Below, in pieces: positions 20,752 through 29,176 of a stretch of DNA of 64,000 nucleotides; position 1 is the stretch's first letter; each line of letters opens with the position of its first letter. The DNA comes from Methanocaldococcus villosus KIN24-T80. GTDB lineage: Archaea > AGJL01 > Methanococci > Methanococcales > Methanocaldococcaceae. The DNA lies in NCBI RefSeq assembly GCF_000371805.1, contig NZ_AQUK01000001.1, positions 62,001-126,000 on the forward strand. The letters are read 5' to 3'. Below the pieces are notes generated by a model, which saw only the letters and a list, made by a program, of their open reading frames with translations, had not been told where the DNA came from and did no database searches. A program made the translations under genes and the position numbers.

Positions 20752-21378
20752 ATGGAAAAATTAATACGATTAATAAATCATGAAGTTTGGATAGAAATTG
20801 AAGATAGAGGATATCTTAAATGGGGACATTATCCAAAAACTGATGGAAAGTTGGATCCATTAGCAATTACAAGAGCTTTTTATGTAAAAGATGGGAAATA
20901 TTATCCTTTAGTAGTTGGTAAGGATAAAATTTCTTCTTCTAAAGAAGCTCTATTTTTAGAATTTGATGAAGCTGATGCTTTAGGTATTGAATATAATAAG
21001 GGAATTTATTCTTTAACTGAAGATAATAAGTGGATATTTGGAAAAAATATACCAGATAAATACAAAATAAAAGAGACTAGGGAAATTATTGGATATTCAA
21101 AAGTTTATTTAAATAAAAAAATAGAACCTTTAGGTTTTGAATTAGAAATTATACCTGATAAGATTGATAAAAAAATTAAAGTTGATGTTATTTTTAGAGG
21201 AAAACAAGTTCCAGCTGAAATCACATTAAGAAACAAAAATGGGGAATTTAAATTTAATTCTAATAATGAGATTAAATTAGCTGAAGGTATAAATGTTTTA
21301 TCAGCGAGGTATGTTGATACTCTCTCAAATAATGTTGATAAAAGACATCTAGTATCAACAATAACAATTAACTTATGA
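20752..21378 (+). CDS. DUF4198-like protein linked to a nickel/peptide-type importer
   Basis: This 208-residue protein starts MEKLIRLINHEVWIEIED, and the HEVWIE block followed by LKWGHYPKTDG resembles the first block of mature DUF4198 domains. Those domains are mostly exported and associated with cobalt/nickel uptake. The C-terminal half is strand-rich (PLGFELEIIPDKI, VDVIFRGKQVPAEITLRN, LSARYVDTLSNNVDKRHL), again like DUF4198. Unlike exported members, no signal peptide is visible, so either it stays in the cytoplasm or the match is only partial. GGTGG before the ATG decides the start over an in-frame GTG at 20743. It is the first gene of the binding-protein/permease operon. A role as nickel chaperone or sensor is inference. 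Confidence 0.62.
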   Translation: MEKLIRLINHEVWIEIEDRGYLKWGHYPKTDGKLDPLAITRAFYVKDGKYYPLVVGKDKISSSKEALFLEFDEADALGIEYNKGIYSLTEDNKWIFGKNIPDKYKIKETREIIGYSKVYLNKKIEPLGFELEIIPDKIDKKIKVDVIFRGKQVPAEITLRNKNGEFKFNSNNEIKLAEGINVLSARYVDTLSNNVDKRHLVSTITINL

Positions 21379-21384
21379 GGTGGG

Positions 21385-22959
21385 ATGTTGAGGAAGATAT
21401 TGGTACTTTTTTTATTAATAGGATTTTCTTGTTTATTTTTAGGCTGTACAGAAAAAAGTGAAAATGTAGGAAAGAGTGTAGAGTCTATAAAAGAGGTAAA
21501 ATATAAGGATACTGTGATTATAGGATATGGTAAGGACCCTAGATTAAAAGGAGGAAAATGGGGAGTTGGTTTCTTCCCCAAATCTGAAGTTTTAGAAAAA
21601 TTAGTTGAATATAATTTAAAAAATGATGAAATTCTTCCAAACTTGGCAGAAAGTTGGGAAATTAAAGATGGTGGTAAAGAAATAATTTTCCATTTAAAGA
21701 AAGGTGTAAAGTTTTCTGATGGTACAGAATTAGATGCTAATGCTGTAGCTTTTACAATGAAGAGATTAATTGTTAAAGGGCATAGTTTAGCTCCAAAAGA
21801 TGTTAAGGTTATCGACAAATACACAGTAGCAATATATTTTGACAAACCAGGATTCTTTAATCTAGCTAAGATGGCAGAATATCACCTATCAATAATGTCC
21901 CCTACATCAGTTAAGCCTATTGGGGATCCTAATGGAACATTAATAAAACCTATAGGTACCGGACCATTGGCTGTTAAAAATTATGTTGAAGATCAATATT
22001 CCACCTATACTCCAAACATTTACTGGTATGAAAGAAAAAAAATTAAACCAAAATTCAAAGAATTTGTTTTAAAAGTTATTCCTGATGAAAATACAAGAAT
22101 AATGGCTTTAAGAAGTGGAGATGTTGATGGAATCTGTGATTATGTTCATGGAGGTTCTGCTTACACACCAAGAAACCAGTTACCAATATTAGAAAAAGAA
22201 GGATTTAAAGTCTATAAAAGAAACATACCATTAACATGGGTTATAGCTTTCAACTATAAAAAACCTCCATTTAATGATCCTGAAGTAAGAAAAGCTGTAA
22301 GTTTAGCAATAAATAGAGATGATATAGTAAAAATCTTTGGTAATCAAGTAAGACCTGCATGGCATGGCATGTTTCCTCCAGAAGCTCCAGGAATGAAAGA
22401 GGCTAATATAACATATGAATACAATCCAGAAAAGGCGAGAGAGATATTAAAGAAGAAAGGGCTATTGGGTGCAAAAGTAAATTTAATTGTAGATAAAAGT
22501 CAAAGTGATCAAATATTAGTTGGACAATTAATACAATCTCAGTTAAATAAAGCTGGATTTAATGTTAATTTAGAAATATTAGAACCTGGTGCCTATAGAC
22601 AGAAGAGGAATTCCGGAGATTATGATATGAGAATATATTACATAGGAGGTACTGACAGAAGATTTTATTTAAGATTATATTGGAGATTTTATCCTGGAGG
22701 AAAATGGGATGCTTATGAAAGTGAAAAAGTTTGTTCATTATGTAAAGACATCTTAGAAAATCCAGAGAACTTTGACAAAGAAAAGAGAAAACAGAAGTTA
22801 ATAGAATTTTATAAGGCATTATATGATGAAATGGGAGTTGTACCGTTATACCATGATATTATGACTGTAGTATTAAGACCCAATGTAGAAGTTAATGAAT
22901 CAGACTTCTTTAAATATGCTGAACCACAGTTTTATTCTATAGGGGTTAAATTAGAATAA
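21385..22959 (+). CDS. Substrate-binding lipoprotein, SBP family 5 (nickel/peptide, NikA-like)
   Basis: This is the extracellular binding protein of the importer, 524 residues. An N-terminal hydrophobic signal ends in a lipobox, CLFLGC, with C21 as probable lipid-modified cysteine. The mature part shows the family-5 sequence ILPNLAESWEIKDGGKEIIFHLKKGVKFSDGT-type (within 73-115), then YNPEKAREILKKKG. Family 5 binds peptides, nickel chelates or opines. The preceding DUF4198-like gene favours nickel (inference). GAGGTGGG precedes the ATG by only 1-2 bases, so the TTG at 21388 is an equally good start. A second cysteine pair, VCSLC, lies near residue 450. Confidence 0.9.
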   Translation: MLRKILVLFLLIGFSCLFLGCTEKSENVGKSVESIKEVKYKDTVIIGYGKDPRLKGGKWGVGFFPKSEVLEKLVEYNLKNDEILPNLAESWEIKDGGKEIIFHLKKGVKFSDGTELDANAVAFTMKRLIVKGHSLAPKDVKVIDKYTVAIYFDKPGFFNLAKMAEYHLSIMSPTSVKPIGDPNGTLIKPIGTGPLAVKNYVEDQYSTYTPNIYWYERKKIKPKFKEFVLKVIPDENTRIMALRSGDVDGICDYVHGGSAYTPRNQLPILEKEGFKVYKRNIPLTWVIAFNYKKPPFNDPEVRKAVSLAINRDDIVKIFGNQVRPAWHGMFPPEAPGMKEANITYEYNPEKAREILKKKGLLGAKVNLIVDKSQSDQILVGQLIQSQLNKAGFNVNLEILEPGAYRQKRNSGDYDMRIYYIGGTDRRFYLRLYWRFYPGGKWDAYESEKVCSLCKDILENPENFDKEKRKQKLIEFYKALYDEMGVVPLYHDIMTVVLRPNVEVNESDFFKYAEPQFYSIGVKLE

Positions 22960-22982
22960 TTTTTATTTTTTGAGGGGAAATT

Positions 22983-23918
22983 ATGATAAAATATATTTTA
23001 AAAAGAATATCATATGCTTTTCCTGTTTTGATTGGTATATCTTTAATATCTTTTTCACTTCTTTATGTTTTTCCAGGAGATCCTGCAGAGTTAATAGTTT
23101 CTATAACCTCTGGAACTGAACCTTCAAAAGAAATGATAGAAAAATTTAGAAAAGAATCTGGTTTAGACAAGCCAATTTATATCCAATATATAAATTGGTT
23201 ATCACATGCTATAAGAGGAGATTTTGGAAAATCTTGGAAAAGTGGAGAACCTGTTATGGATGAAATTATAAAAAGATTAAAACCATCATTGGAGCTGTTT
23301 TCATTAACCTTTATAATATCATTAGAATTTGCTTTTATTTTAGGGACTTTATCAGCTATTTATAAAGATAAATTTATAGATAATATATCAAGGTTATTCA
23401 CACTCTTGGGAATAAGTATTCCTAGTTTTTGGTTAGGTTTAATTTTAATATGGATATTTTCTGTAAAATTAAGAATATTACCTGCATTTGGTTATGGAAG
23501 TATTAAACATCTAATCTTACCAGTCATAACATGGAGTTTTTCATTTATGGCTATAAAAACAAGGTTTATTAGGTCCTCAATATTGGAAGTTTTAAATGAA
23601 GATTATATTTTAACTGCTAGAGCAAAAGGTTTACCAGAAAGGGTTATATTATTAAAACATGCATTAAGAAATGCATTAATTCCAATAATAACATATTTAG
23701 GTTTAAGCTTTCATCATTTGATTATTGGTTCAGTTATAGTAGAATCTGTTTTCTCATGGCCAGGTTTAGGGAGATACTTAGTGGAATCAGTAATATCAAG
23801 AGATTTTCCTGTAGTTCAGGCTTTAGTGTTTTTAAGTGGGATATTAATGATTACAGTAAATTTGATTATTGATATTTTATATGCAATAATCGACCCAAGG
23901 ATAAGATATGAGGGATGA
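22983..23918 (+). CDS. ABC transporter permease, DppB/NikB type
   Basis: This is an integral membrane subunit of 311 residues with six predicted helices. It starts with the typical IKYILKRISYAFPVLIGISL and the FPGDPAE motif. The cytoplasmic EAA loop that contacts the ATPases is visible as ILTARAKGLPERVILLKHALRNALIPI (longer stretch around residues 210-237). GAGGGGA precedes the ATG. It follows the binding protein and overlaps the second permease by about 11 bases in one reading. It requires the ATPases encoded on the opposite strand at 18850-20650. Confidence 0.94.
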   Translation: MIKYILKRISYAFPVLIGISLISFSLLYVFPGDPAELIVSITSGTEPSKEMIEKFRKESGLDKPIYIQYINWLSHAIRGDFGKSWKSGEPVMDEIIKRLKPSLELFSLTFIISLEFAFILGTLSAIYKDKFIDNISRLFTLLGISIPSFWLGLILIWIFSVKLRILPAFGYGSIKHLILPVITWSFSFMAIKTRFIRSSILEVLNEDYILTARAKGLPERVILLKHALRNALIPIITYLGLSFHHLIIGSVIVESVFSWPGLGRYLVESVISRDFPVVQALVFLSGILMITVNLIIDILYAIIDPRIRYEG

Positions 23919-23919
23919 T

Positions 23920-24738
23920 ATGAAAACTTTGAAGTTAGGATTATTTATTATTGGAACAGTAGCTTTATTAAGTTTATTAGCTCCTTATATAACTGAAAAT
24001 CCTTATAAGACAGATATGCTAAATAGATTGTCCCCTCCATCATTAGAACATCCTTTTGGGACAGATCAATTAGGTAGAGATCTATTTGCACAAGTACTTT
24101 ATGGAGCTAGAGTATCATTATTTGTAGCTTTTGCTATAACCTTACTCTCATTAGCTATAGGTTGTTTAATTGGAGCTATTTCTGGATATGTTGGTGGGGT
24201 ATTAGATGATATTATTGGAAGAATAATTGACACTTTCATGTCAATACCTGACATTGTTCTAAATATAGCTATGGTTGGAATATTTTTAGTTACATTAGAT
24301 ATTACATCATCAATTTGGATTGTTATTTTAGCCATTACAATAACTAACTGGGTAAGCTATGCAAGGATTGCAAGAGGTTTATGTTTATCATTAAAAGAGA
24401 AAGAGTTTGTTATATTATCTAAAGCATGTGGAGCTAGTGATGTATGGATATTGTTTAAACACATAATTCCTAATATGATAAATCCCCTAATTGTATTGGC
24501 TACATTGAACATAGGAAATGTTATATTAACTATATCTACATTGGGATTCTTAGGATTGGGGATTCAACCTCCTACTCCTGAATTGGGAACAATATTAAAT
24601 TCTGGGAAGAATTATTTAACTGTAGCTCCATGGATAACAGGTTTTTCTGGATTGATGATTATGATTATAGTCCTTGGTTTTAACTTAATTGGAGAGGGGT
24701 TAAGGGATTTATTAGAACCAAAAAGTAGATATGATTAG
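23920..24738 (+). CDS. ABC transporter permease, DppC/NikC type
   Basis: This is the second membrane subunit of the importer, about 272 residues. The periplasmic motif HPFGTDQLGRDLFAQVLYGA typical of DppC/NikC follows the first helix. The EAA loop is VILSKACGASDVWILFKHIIPN. The C-terminal end (GEGLRDLLEPKSR) is diagnostic of DppC. An in-frame ATG at 23908 exists, but GAGGGATGAT just upstream makes the ATG at 23920 the better start. The stop overlaps the first codons of the kinase gene that follows, suggesting coupling. Confidence 0.94.
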   Translation: MKTLKLGLFIIGTVALLSLLAPYITENPYKTDMLNRLSPPSLEHPFGTDQLGRDLFAQVLYGARVSLFVAFAITLLSLAIGCLIGAISGYVGGVLDDIIGRIIDTFMSIPDIVLNIAMVGIFLVTLDITSSIWIVILAITITNWVSYARIARGLCLSLKEKEFVILSKACGASDVWILFKHIIPNMINPLIVLATLNIGNVILTISTLGFLGLGIQPPTPELGTILNSGKNYLTVAPWITGFSGLMIMIIVLGFNLIGEGLRDLLEPKSRYD

Positions 24739-25372
24739 TTATTACATAGATAGTATCATGCTTTTCAAAAAAATACCTAATGAAATTGTTGATGAAAAGG
24801 TATTAGAAAAGTTAAAAAAGAAAGTAAAATTAGTTGATGCTATTGGTAAAGGACATAGAGGAGTAGTTTTCAAAGGAATATATAACAATAAAACTGTAGC
24901 TGTAAAAATTCCAAGAACTGATGGGAAGAATACAATATTAAATGAAGTTAATATTTTAAAATTGTTAGAACCTTATAATATCTCTCCAAAAGTTTATGAT
25001 TATTCTAAAGATTACCTAATCATGGAGTATATTGAAGGAGAAGAGTTAAAATCAGTAGTAGAAAAGTTAGATAAAAAGAATTTAATAGAAGTTATTGAAG
25101 AAGTTTTAAAAATAGCTTTAAGATTGGATAGTTTGAATATAGAGCATAAAGAAATAAAAGGAGGAAGGCATTTTTTAGTAGGTGAAAAAGTTTATATCAT
25201 TGACTTTGATAAAGCTAAAAAGAAAAAAACTACAAAAAATTTTACATCAGCTATAGCTTTATTATTTGGAGAGAATAAAGTAGGAAAAGTTGTTAGAAAT
25301 AAATTAAATCTAAATGAAGATGATATTAAATTTATAAAAAGATTAGCTAAGATTTACAAAGGGTCTGTGTGA
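24731..25372 (+). CDS. Small RIO-like protein kinase (COG2112 type)
   Basis: This 213-residue kinase-fold protein has a glycine loop AIGKGHRGVVFKG (near 36-48), the nucleotide lysine in VAVKIPR, and an acidic helix with E in ILNEVNILKLL. The catalytic loop reads IEHKEIKGGRHFLV, with E where most kinases have the catalytic D (HxD). The metal aspartate is in IIDFDKAK, replacing DFG. It matches the archaeal 'predicted Ser/Thr kinase' group. Target and activity are unknown. The first codons overlap the dppC-type permease stop, so it is expressed with the importer. A second possible start is the ATG in SIMLFKK. No good ribosome binding site is visible for either. Confidence 0.82.
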   Translation: MISYYIDSIMLFKKIPNEIVDEKVLEKLKKKVKLVDAIGKGHRGVVFKGIYNNKTVAVKIPRTDGKNTILNEVNILKLLEPYNISPKVYDYSKDYLIMEYIEGEELKSVVEKLDKKNLIEVIEEVLKIALRLDSLNIEHKEIKGGRHFLVGEKVYIIDFDKAKKKKTTKNFTSAIALLFGENKVGKVVRNKLNLNEDDIKFIKRLAKIYKGSV

Positions 25373-25383
25373 ACAATGAAAAA

Positions 25384-25974
25384 TTAAACAGTTTTAAATG
25401 GCTTACCAACAGGAAGGAGAATGAGAGGATCTTCATCTATCATCAAAATTTCTTTAACTTTATCATCATAAAATGCTCCAACAGCAACAGTACCAAGATT
25501 TAATGCTGTTGCCATTAGATAAACATTTTGATAAGAACTTCCTGCCTCCATATAAACATACCTATAACCTCTATTTCCATAAACCTTCACAGTTCTATAG
25601 AAATCAGCTGTAATTATTATAACAACAGGGGCCTCTGCTATAAACATCTGATTTAATGAAGCTATAGCTAAGTCATAGCTAACATCCCTACTCAGATGTA
25701 GCACTATAGAATGCCTCTCAGGAATATATTTATAAACTCCTTCATCAACATCAATAACATTTTTGATATTTACATAAATCTCTAGTGGAAATGTAGCTCC
25801 TGCAGATGGGACTGTTCTAAATCCAAAATTATTAGTTATTCCATAAGCAGCAAATAAAAGATTGGATAAATCCTCTAAAGTCAAAGGATCATCCCTAAAA
25901 CTTCTTATAGATCTTCTCTTTATAAGAAGTTGATTTAGCTTAATATTCTTTATCTCTGGCAATAATATCTCCAT
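25384..25974 (-). CDS. SagB-type nitroreductase-family oxidoreductase
   Basis: This is an FMN-dependent nitroreductase-fold protein of 196 residues. The flavin phosphate site is visible as KRRSIRSFRDDPLTLEDLS near residues 19-37, and the typical SagB/thiazoline-oxidase block VPSAGATFPLEIYVNI follows. Further blocks are GYRYVYMEAGSSYQNVYL and LGTVAVGAFYDDKV. SagB-like proteins oxidise azoline rings in peptide biosynthesis, but stand-alone archaeal members have no known substrate, and no peptide-maturation partner lies nearby. GGTGA places the start at 25974 rather than the in-frame GTG at 25983. It ends 11 bases from the convergent kinase gene. Confidence 0.88.
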   Translation of the reverse strand: MEILLPEIKNIKLNQLLIKRRSIRSFRDDPLTLEDLSNLLFAAYGITNNFGFRTVPSAGATFPLEIYVNIKNVIDVDEGVYKYIPERHSIVLHLSRDVSYDLAIASLNQMFIAEAPVVIIITADFYRTVKVYGNRGYRYVYMEAGSSYQNVYLMATALNLGTVAVGAFYDDKVKEILMIDEDPLILLPVGKPFKTV

Positions 25975-26028
25975 AAATTTCACCTAATTAAAAGTATTTT
26001 AAATAAAAAATTTAAATTTTGTGGAAGT

Positions 26029-27114
26029 ATGAAAATAGGAGTAGTAGTTCATGGACCAGAGATTGTAGATAGTGGATATGCATTGAAAATTATAAATTTA
26101 TTAAAAAATTTTGGAGAAGTTAAGGCAAAATTAGGAGGCACTATGGGTAGAGTTGCTGTTATTGATAATGATCTAACTGATATTATAGATATTTCAGAAA
26201 AGCTGTTGCCCTCTGAAGCTTTGAAAAAATTGGCTAAAGATTGTGATATATTAATATTAATGAACTATGGAAAATCAAAAATAACAGGACATACATTTGG
26301 GAAGATTGTAATTGAAAGAGCTAATGTAGAAAAACCCATAATTCAAATAGAAAGACCTGGAGAAAAAGATGGAACAATAATAATTTGGAGAAATTCAGAT
26401 TATGCTGAAAAGATTGCTAAATATTTAGCTGAAAAATTAAAATTAATGATAGAGAAATGTATATCAAATGGGTTATCATGTTGGATAGATAAAGGTAGAG
26501 TATATAGGAAAGTTCATGGTGTTGATGTAGGAGAAGCTATAATGGTTAATGGTATTGTTATAGGAAAAGCTAAAAGTAGGGATGTAATATTAGTTGCTGA
26601 GGGGGGAAGAATAGTTGATATTATTGGTGGAGAATTAAAATTAGAAGGATTAGAAAGATTAAAAGAAATAGATTTGGAAAAGGCTATTATAAAAACTGGA
26701 ATATTAAGAAGAAATCCCAAAAAAATTAAGGTTAAAGATAATAAAATAAATGAAGGTTATGTAAAAATAATAAACCACTGTGGAGAGGATGTTTTAAAAT
26801 ATATAAATAATGAGCTATTGGCTATAATAACTATTGGAGATGACACAACAACAATATGTGGAGATATTTTAGCAAGATTTGGAATAAGGGTTATAGGAGT
26901 AGTTGATGGAGATATTGATGGGATTTTAAAAGATCCAAAATTTACTAAAGGTTCTATTATATTTTATATAAAGAATGTTAGAGATGATATAGCAGGAGAA
27001 ATAATAGAAAATAATTTAGATTTTAGCAAAAAATATAGTTGGGATGAAATTATAAAAAAAGTAAAAGAAATATTTGAGAAAAACCATATTAAATATTCTA
27101 TCCAAAAATTGTAA
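26029..27114 (+). CDS. DUF2117-family methanogen protein
   Basis: This 361-residue soluble protein belongs to the methanogen family known as DUF2117. It begins KIGVVVHGPEIVDSGYALKI and has a repeated alpha/beta layout. The N-terminal domain contains LGGTMGRVAVID. A middle segment, YRKVHGVDVGEAIMVNGIVIGKA, follows. The C-terminal domain contains AIITIGDDTTTICGDILARFGIRVIGVVDGDIDGI (positions about 265-300), suggesting a Rossmann-like or nucleotide-binding fold. The function is unknown. A promoter is expected in the 54-base gap shared with the divergent SagB-like gene. The 3' end overlaps the convergent coiled-coil gene by 17 bases. Confidence 0.75.
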   Translation: MKIGVVVHGPEIVDSGYALKIINLLKNFGEVKAKLGGTMGRVAVIDNDLTDIIDISEKLLPSEALKKLAKDCDILILMNYGKSKITGHTFGKIVIERANVEKPIIQIERPGEKDGTIIIWRNSDYAEKIAKYLAEKLKLMIEKCISNGLSCWIDKGRVYRKVHGVDVGEAIMVNGIVIGKAKSRDVILVAEGGRIVDIIGGELKLEGLERLKEIDLEKAIIKTGILRRNPKKIKVKDNKINEGYVKIINHCGEDVLKYINNELLAIITIGDDTTTICGDILARFGIRVIGVVDGDIDGILKDPKFTKGSIIFYIKNVRDDIAGEIIENNLDFSKKYSWDEIIKKVKEIFEKNHIKYSIQKL

Positions 27115-27634
27115 TTTTAAGTAAGATAAGCATGTTTATAATTGTTAATAGAATTGTAGCATAAACTAAGGATCTTGTAGTATTTAAATTATTAATAATA
27201 TTTTTTTGTGTCTTTATGATCTCTTTAATATATTTGTCCAGCATTTCAATCCTTTTATTATAACCAGAAATAATATTTTCAATATTTTTATATTTTCTTG
27301 TCATCTGATTTGATGAATTCTCTATAGAAGCTCTAATATTGTCAATTTCTCCTTTAATATCTATCAATGTATTATAGGTGTTCTCAAAAGATTCTCTAAT
27401 GTCTTCAGCTACAGCCATATAATTTTTTAAATTATTTTCTAATTTATTTAATTCTAATATAGAGGAGTTTATTTTTTCATTTGTTATACTTAAACCATAC
27501 TGTATCTCTGCTATATATGAATTTATTTCAGAAATTAAAGAATCTAATTTGTTAATAATTTCATCTATTAAAATATCATTAGATTTTGATTTATTTAAAT
27601 CTTTTAACAAATTTTCAATCCAATCATCTTTCAT
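27098..27634 (-). CDS. Tail-anchored coiled-coil protein, unknown
   Basis: I do not recognise this 178-residue protein. About residues 20-150 are continuous heptad-like helix, rich in Asn, Ile, Lys and Glu (for example DEIINKLDSLISEINSYIAEI and SIENSSNQMTRKYKNIENII). The C-terminus is a single membrane helix (LVYATILLTIINMLILLKITIF). This topology resembles t-SNARE-like or chemoreceptor-signalling rods, but no receptor motif is present. It is the last gene of the rfcS-methyltransferase-tsaC unit and overlaps the tsaC end by 11 bases. It could tether or space something at the membrane (inference). Confidence 0.6.
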   Translation of the reverse strand: MKDDWIENLLKDLNKSKSNDILIDEIINKLDSLISEINSYIAEIQYGLSITNEKINSSILELNKLENNLKNYMAVAEDIRESFENTYNTLIDIKGEIDNIRASIENSSNQMTRKYKNIENIISGYNKRIEMLDKYIKEIIKTQKNIINNLNTTRSLVYATILLTIINMLILLKITIFG

Positions 27635-28250
27635 AACCTGCCACCTTACAAATCTCAGAAAATGGAATAACTCCTTCCCTAATCAATTCTATTTTATTAT
27701 TAATAATTTTTATAACTGTTGAAGGTTTTGAGTATTTACACTTTCCAACATCTACAACATAATCTACTCTTTTTATTATCTCATCATCTATCTCTTCTAC
27801 ACATGTAGGACTTTTTTTTCCAGAGACATTTGCTGATGTTGTGGTTAAAGGAACTATTGAAAGTTCTCTTATAATCTCATGATCGGGAATTCTAATTCCT
27901 ATATACTCTTTTGATACAATATTTGGAATTATTGCTTTTTTCTTTAAAATAATTGTTAATGGACCAGGAAGAAAATTGTTAATAATCTTTTTTGAAATGT
28001 CATTAACATATGCATACTTTTCTATCTCATTAGTATCCTTTAAACAGATGGAAATTGGTTTATTATAATCTCTTTTTTTAATTTTATAAATCTTTTTAAC
28101 AGCATTTTCATCTAAGGCATTTGCTGATATACCATAAAGTGTGTCTGTTCCACATATTATAATTTTCCCATTTAATATTTCTTTTTTTAAAAATTCTAAT
28201 ATTGTTTTAGCTCTGTTGGGATTCATGTTATATAATTTAATAATTCTCAT
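27624..28250 (-). CDS. tsaC: Threonylcarbamoyl-AMP synthase (YrdC/TsaC type, short form)
   Basis: The enzyme makes threonylcarbamoyl-AMP from threonine, bicarbonate and ATP for the t6A37 modification of tRNA. Visible motifs are CGTDTLYGISANA (33-45), KIKKRDYNKPISICLK (53-68), PGPLTIILKK and the TTTSANVSGKKSPT block. At 208 residues it has only the YrdC domain and lacks the C-terminal Sua5 extension. It supplies substrate to Kae1-Bud32 (17225). The ATG overlaps the methyltransferase stop by four bases (ATGA), so the unit rfcS-methyltransferase-tsaC is translationally coupled. Confidence 0.93.
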   Translation of the reverse strand: MRIIKLYNMNPNRAKTILEFLKKEILNGKIIICGTDTLYGISANALDENAVKKIYKIKKRDYNKPISICLKDTNEIEKYAYVNDISKKIINNFLPGPLTIILKKKAIIPNIVSKEYIGIRIPDHEIIRELSIVPLTTTSANVSGKKSPTCVEEIDDEIIKRVDYVVDVGKCKYSKPSTVIKIINNKIELIREGVIPFSEICKVAGYER

Positions 28251-29176
28251 AATCTCTCCTTTATATATTTAGCAATAGCTCTACTTAAAACAGGTGGGAC
28301 ACTCTCTCCAATCTGATTATACTGCACTTCCCTACCTCCAAAGAAAACAAAATCATCAGGATAACTCATCAATCTTGCCTGTTCTCTGACAGTTAATAAT
28401 CTATCCTCATATGGATGAATAAATCTTGTTTTTCCTTTTACTGTAGGAGCTAATTTTTTTGGATTTAATCTTATCCAATTATGCATGAGTTTTGATTTTC
28501 CTCTATATTTATATAATGCTTCTCCAAATTTTAAATTTTTTATTTTTTCTAATTTATCTTTTGATAATTTTTTAATCTCATGATTTTTAGCATTTTTGGG
28601 GATATTTTTTAAAGCTTCTTCCACTACAACAAATTTATTTAATTTTTTTGGTTTTAATTTTATATTTGAGATAAATGCTCTTGCTCTTATAGAAGGATTT
28701 CCATAATCCTCTGCTCTTAAAATATTTAAATATATATCAAACCCTAATTCTCCAAACAATCTCTCTAGCTCATCTTTAATTTCTTTTATTTGTGGAACAT
28801 TTTCCATTATAAAAATTATATTATCATTTTTTTCTGAAAAATATCTCACATAATCAATAAAATATAAAACTAACCTTCCTCTTTTATCTTTATATAGCCT
28901 ATCTAATGGATTATCTTTAACCATAATGTTTGCCTTTGTAAATGGCTCACATGGTGGAGAACCAATTATTATATCTACATTACTATTAATAAAACTTTCA
29001 AAAGCCTTTGGGGGAATATTTTTAATATCATCTACCCAAACCTTATCTGAAATATTGTATATATATGTTTTTGCAACAGGTTTAAAATTCTCTATAGCTC
29101 CAACTATTTTAAAACCCTCATCTAAAAAACCTTTAGAAAATCCACCACAGCCAGAAAATAAATCTATAATATTCAT
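28247..29176 (-). CDS. DNA (cytosine-5)-methyltransferase family protein, orphan
   Basis: This 309-residue protein has the C5-methyltransferase motif order: motif [14 protein letters not shown] (5-17), motif [10 protein letters not shown] (72-79) with catalytic C76, motif VI ENVPQ (125-129), motif VIII RARAF (165-169) and motif [17 protein letters not shown]. Two positions depart from the classical pattern: E77 where PPCQ is usual, and S at the Q of QxRxR. No restriction endonuclease is nearby, and the gene is coupled with rfcS upstream (TGA/ATG overlap) and tsaC downstream. It could be a solitary genome methyltransferase, or an RNA methyltransferase of this fold (inference). Confidence 0.88.
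   Translation of the reverse strand: MNIIDLFSGCGGFSKGFLDEGFKIVGAIENFKPVAKTYIYNISDKVWVDDIKNIPPKAFESFINSNVDIIIGSPPCEPFTKANIMVKDNPLDRLYKDKRGRLVLYFIDYVRYFSEKNDNIIFIMENVPQIKEIKDELERLFGELGFDIYLNILRAEDYGNPSIRARAFISNIKLKPKKLNKFVVVEEALKNIPKNAKNHEIKKLSKDKLEKIKNLKFGEALYKYRGKSKLMHNWIRLNPKKLAPTVKGKTRFIHPYEDRLLTVREQARLMSYPDDFVFFGGREVQYNQIGESVPPVLSRAIAKYIKERL

Noticed and set aside
21105-21845. 246-codon open frame on the minus strand inside the DUF4198 and binding-protein genes
   Set aside because: Composition follows the plus-strand genes in reverse; no motif, and both plus-strand genes are well supported.
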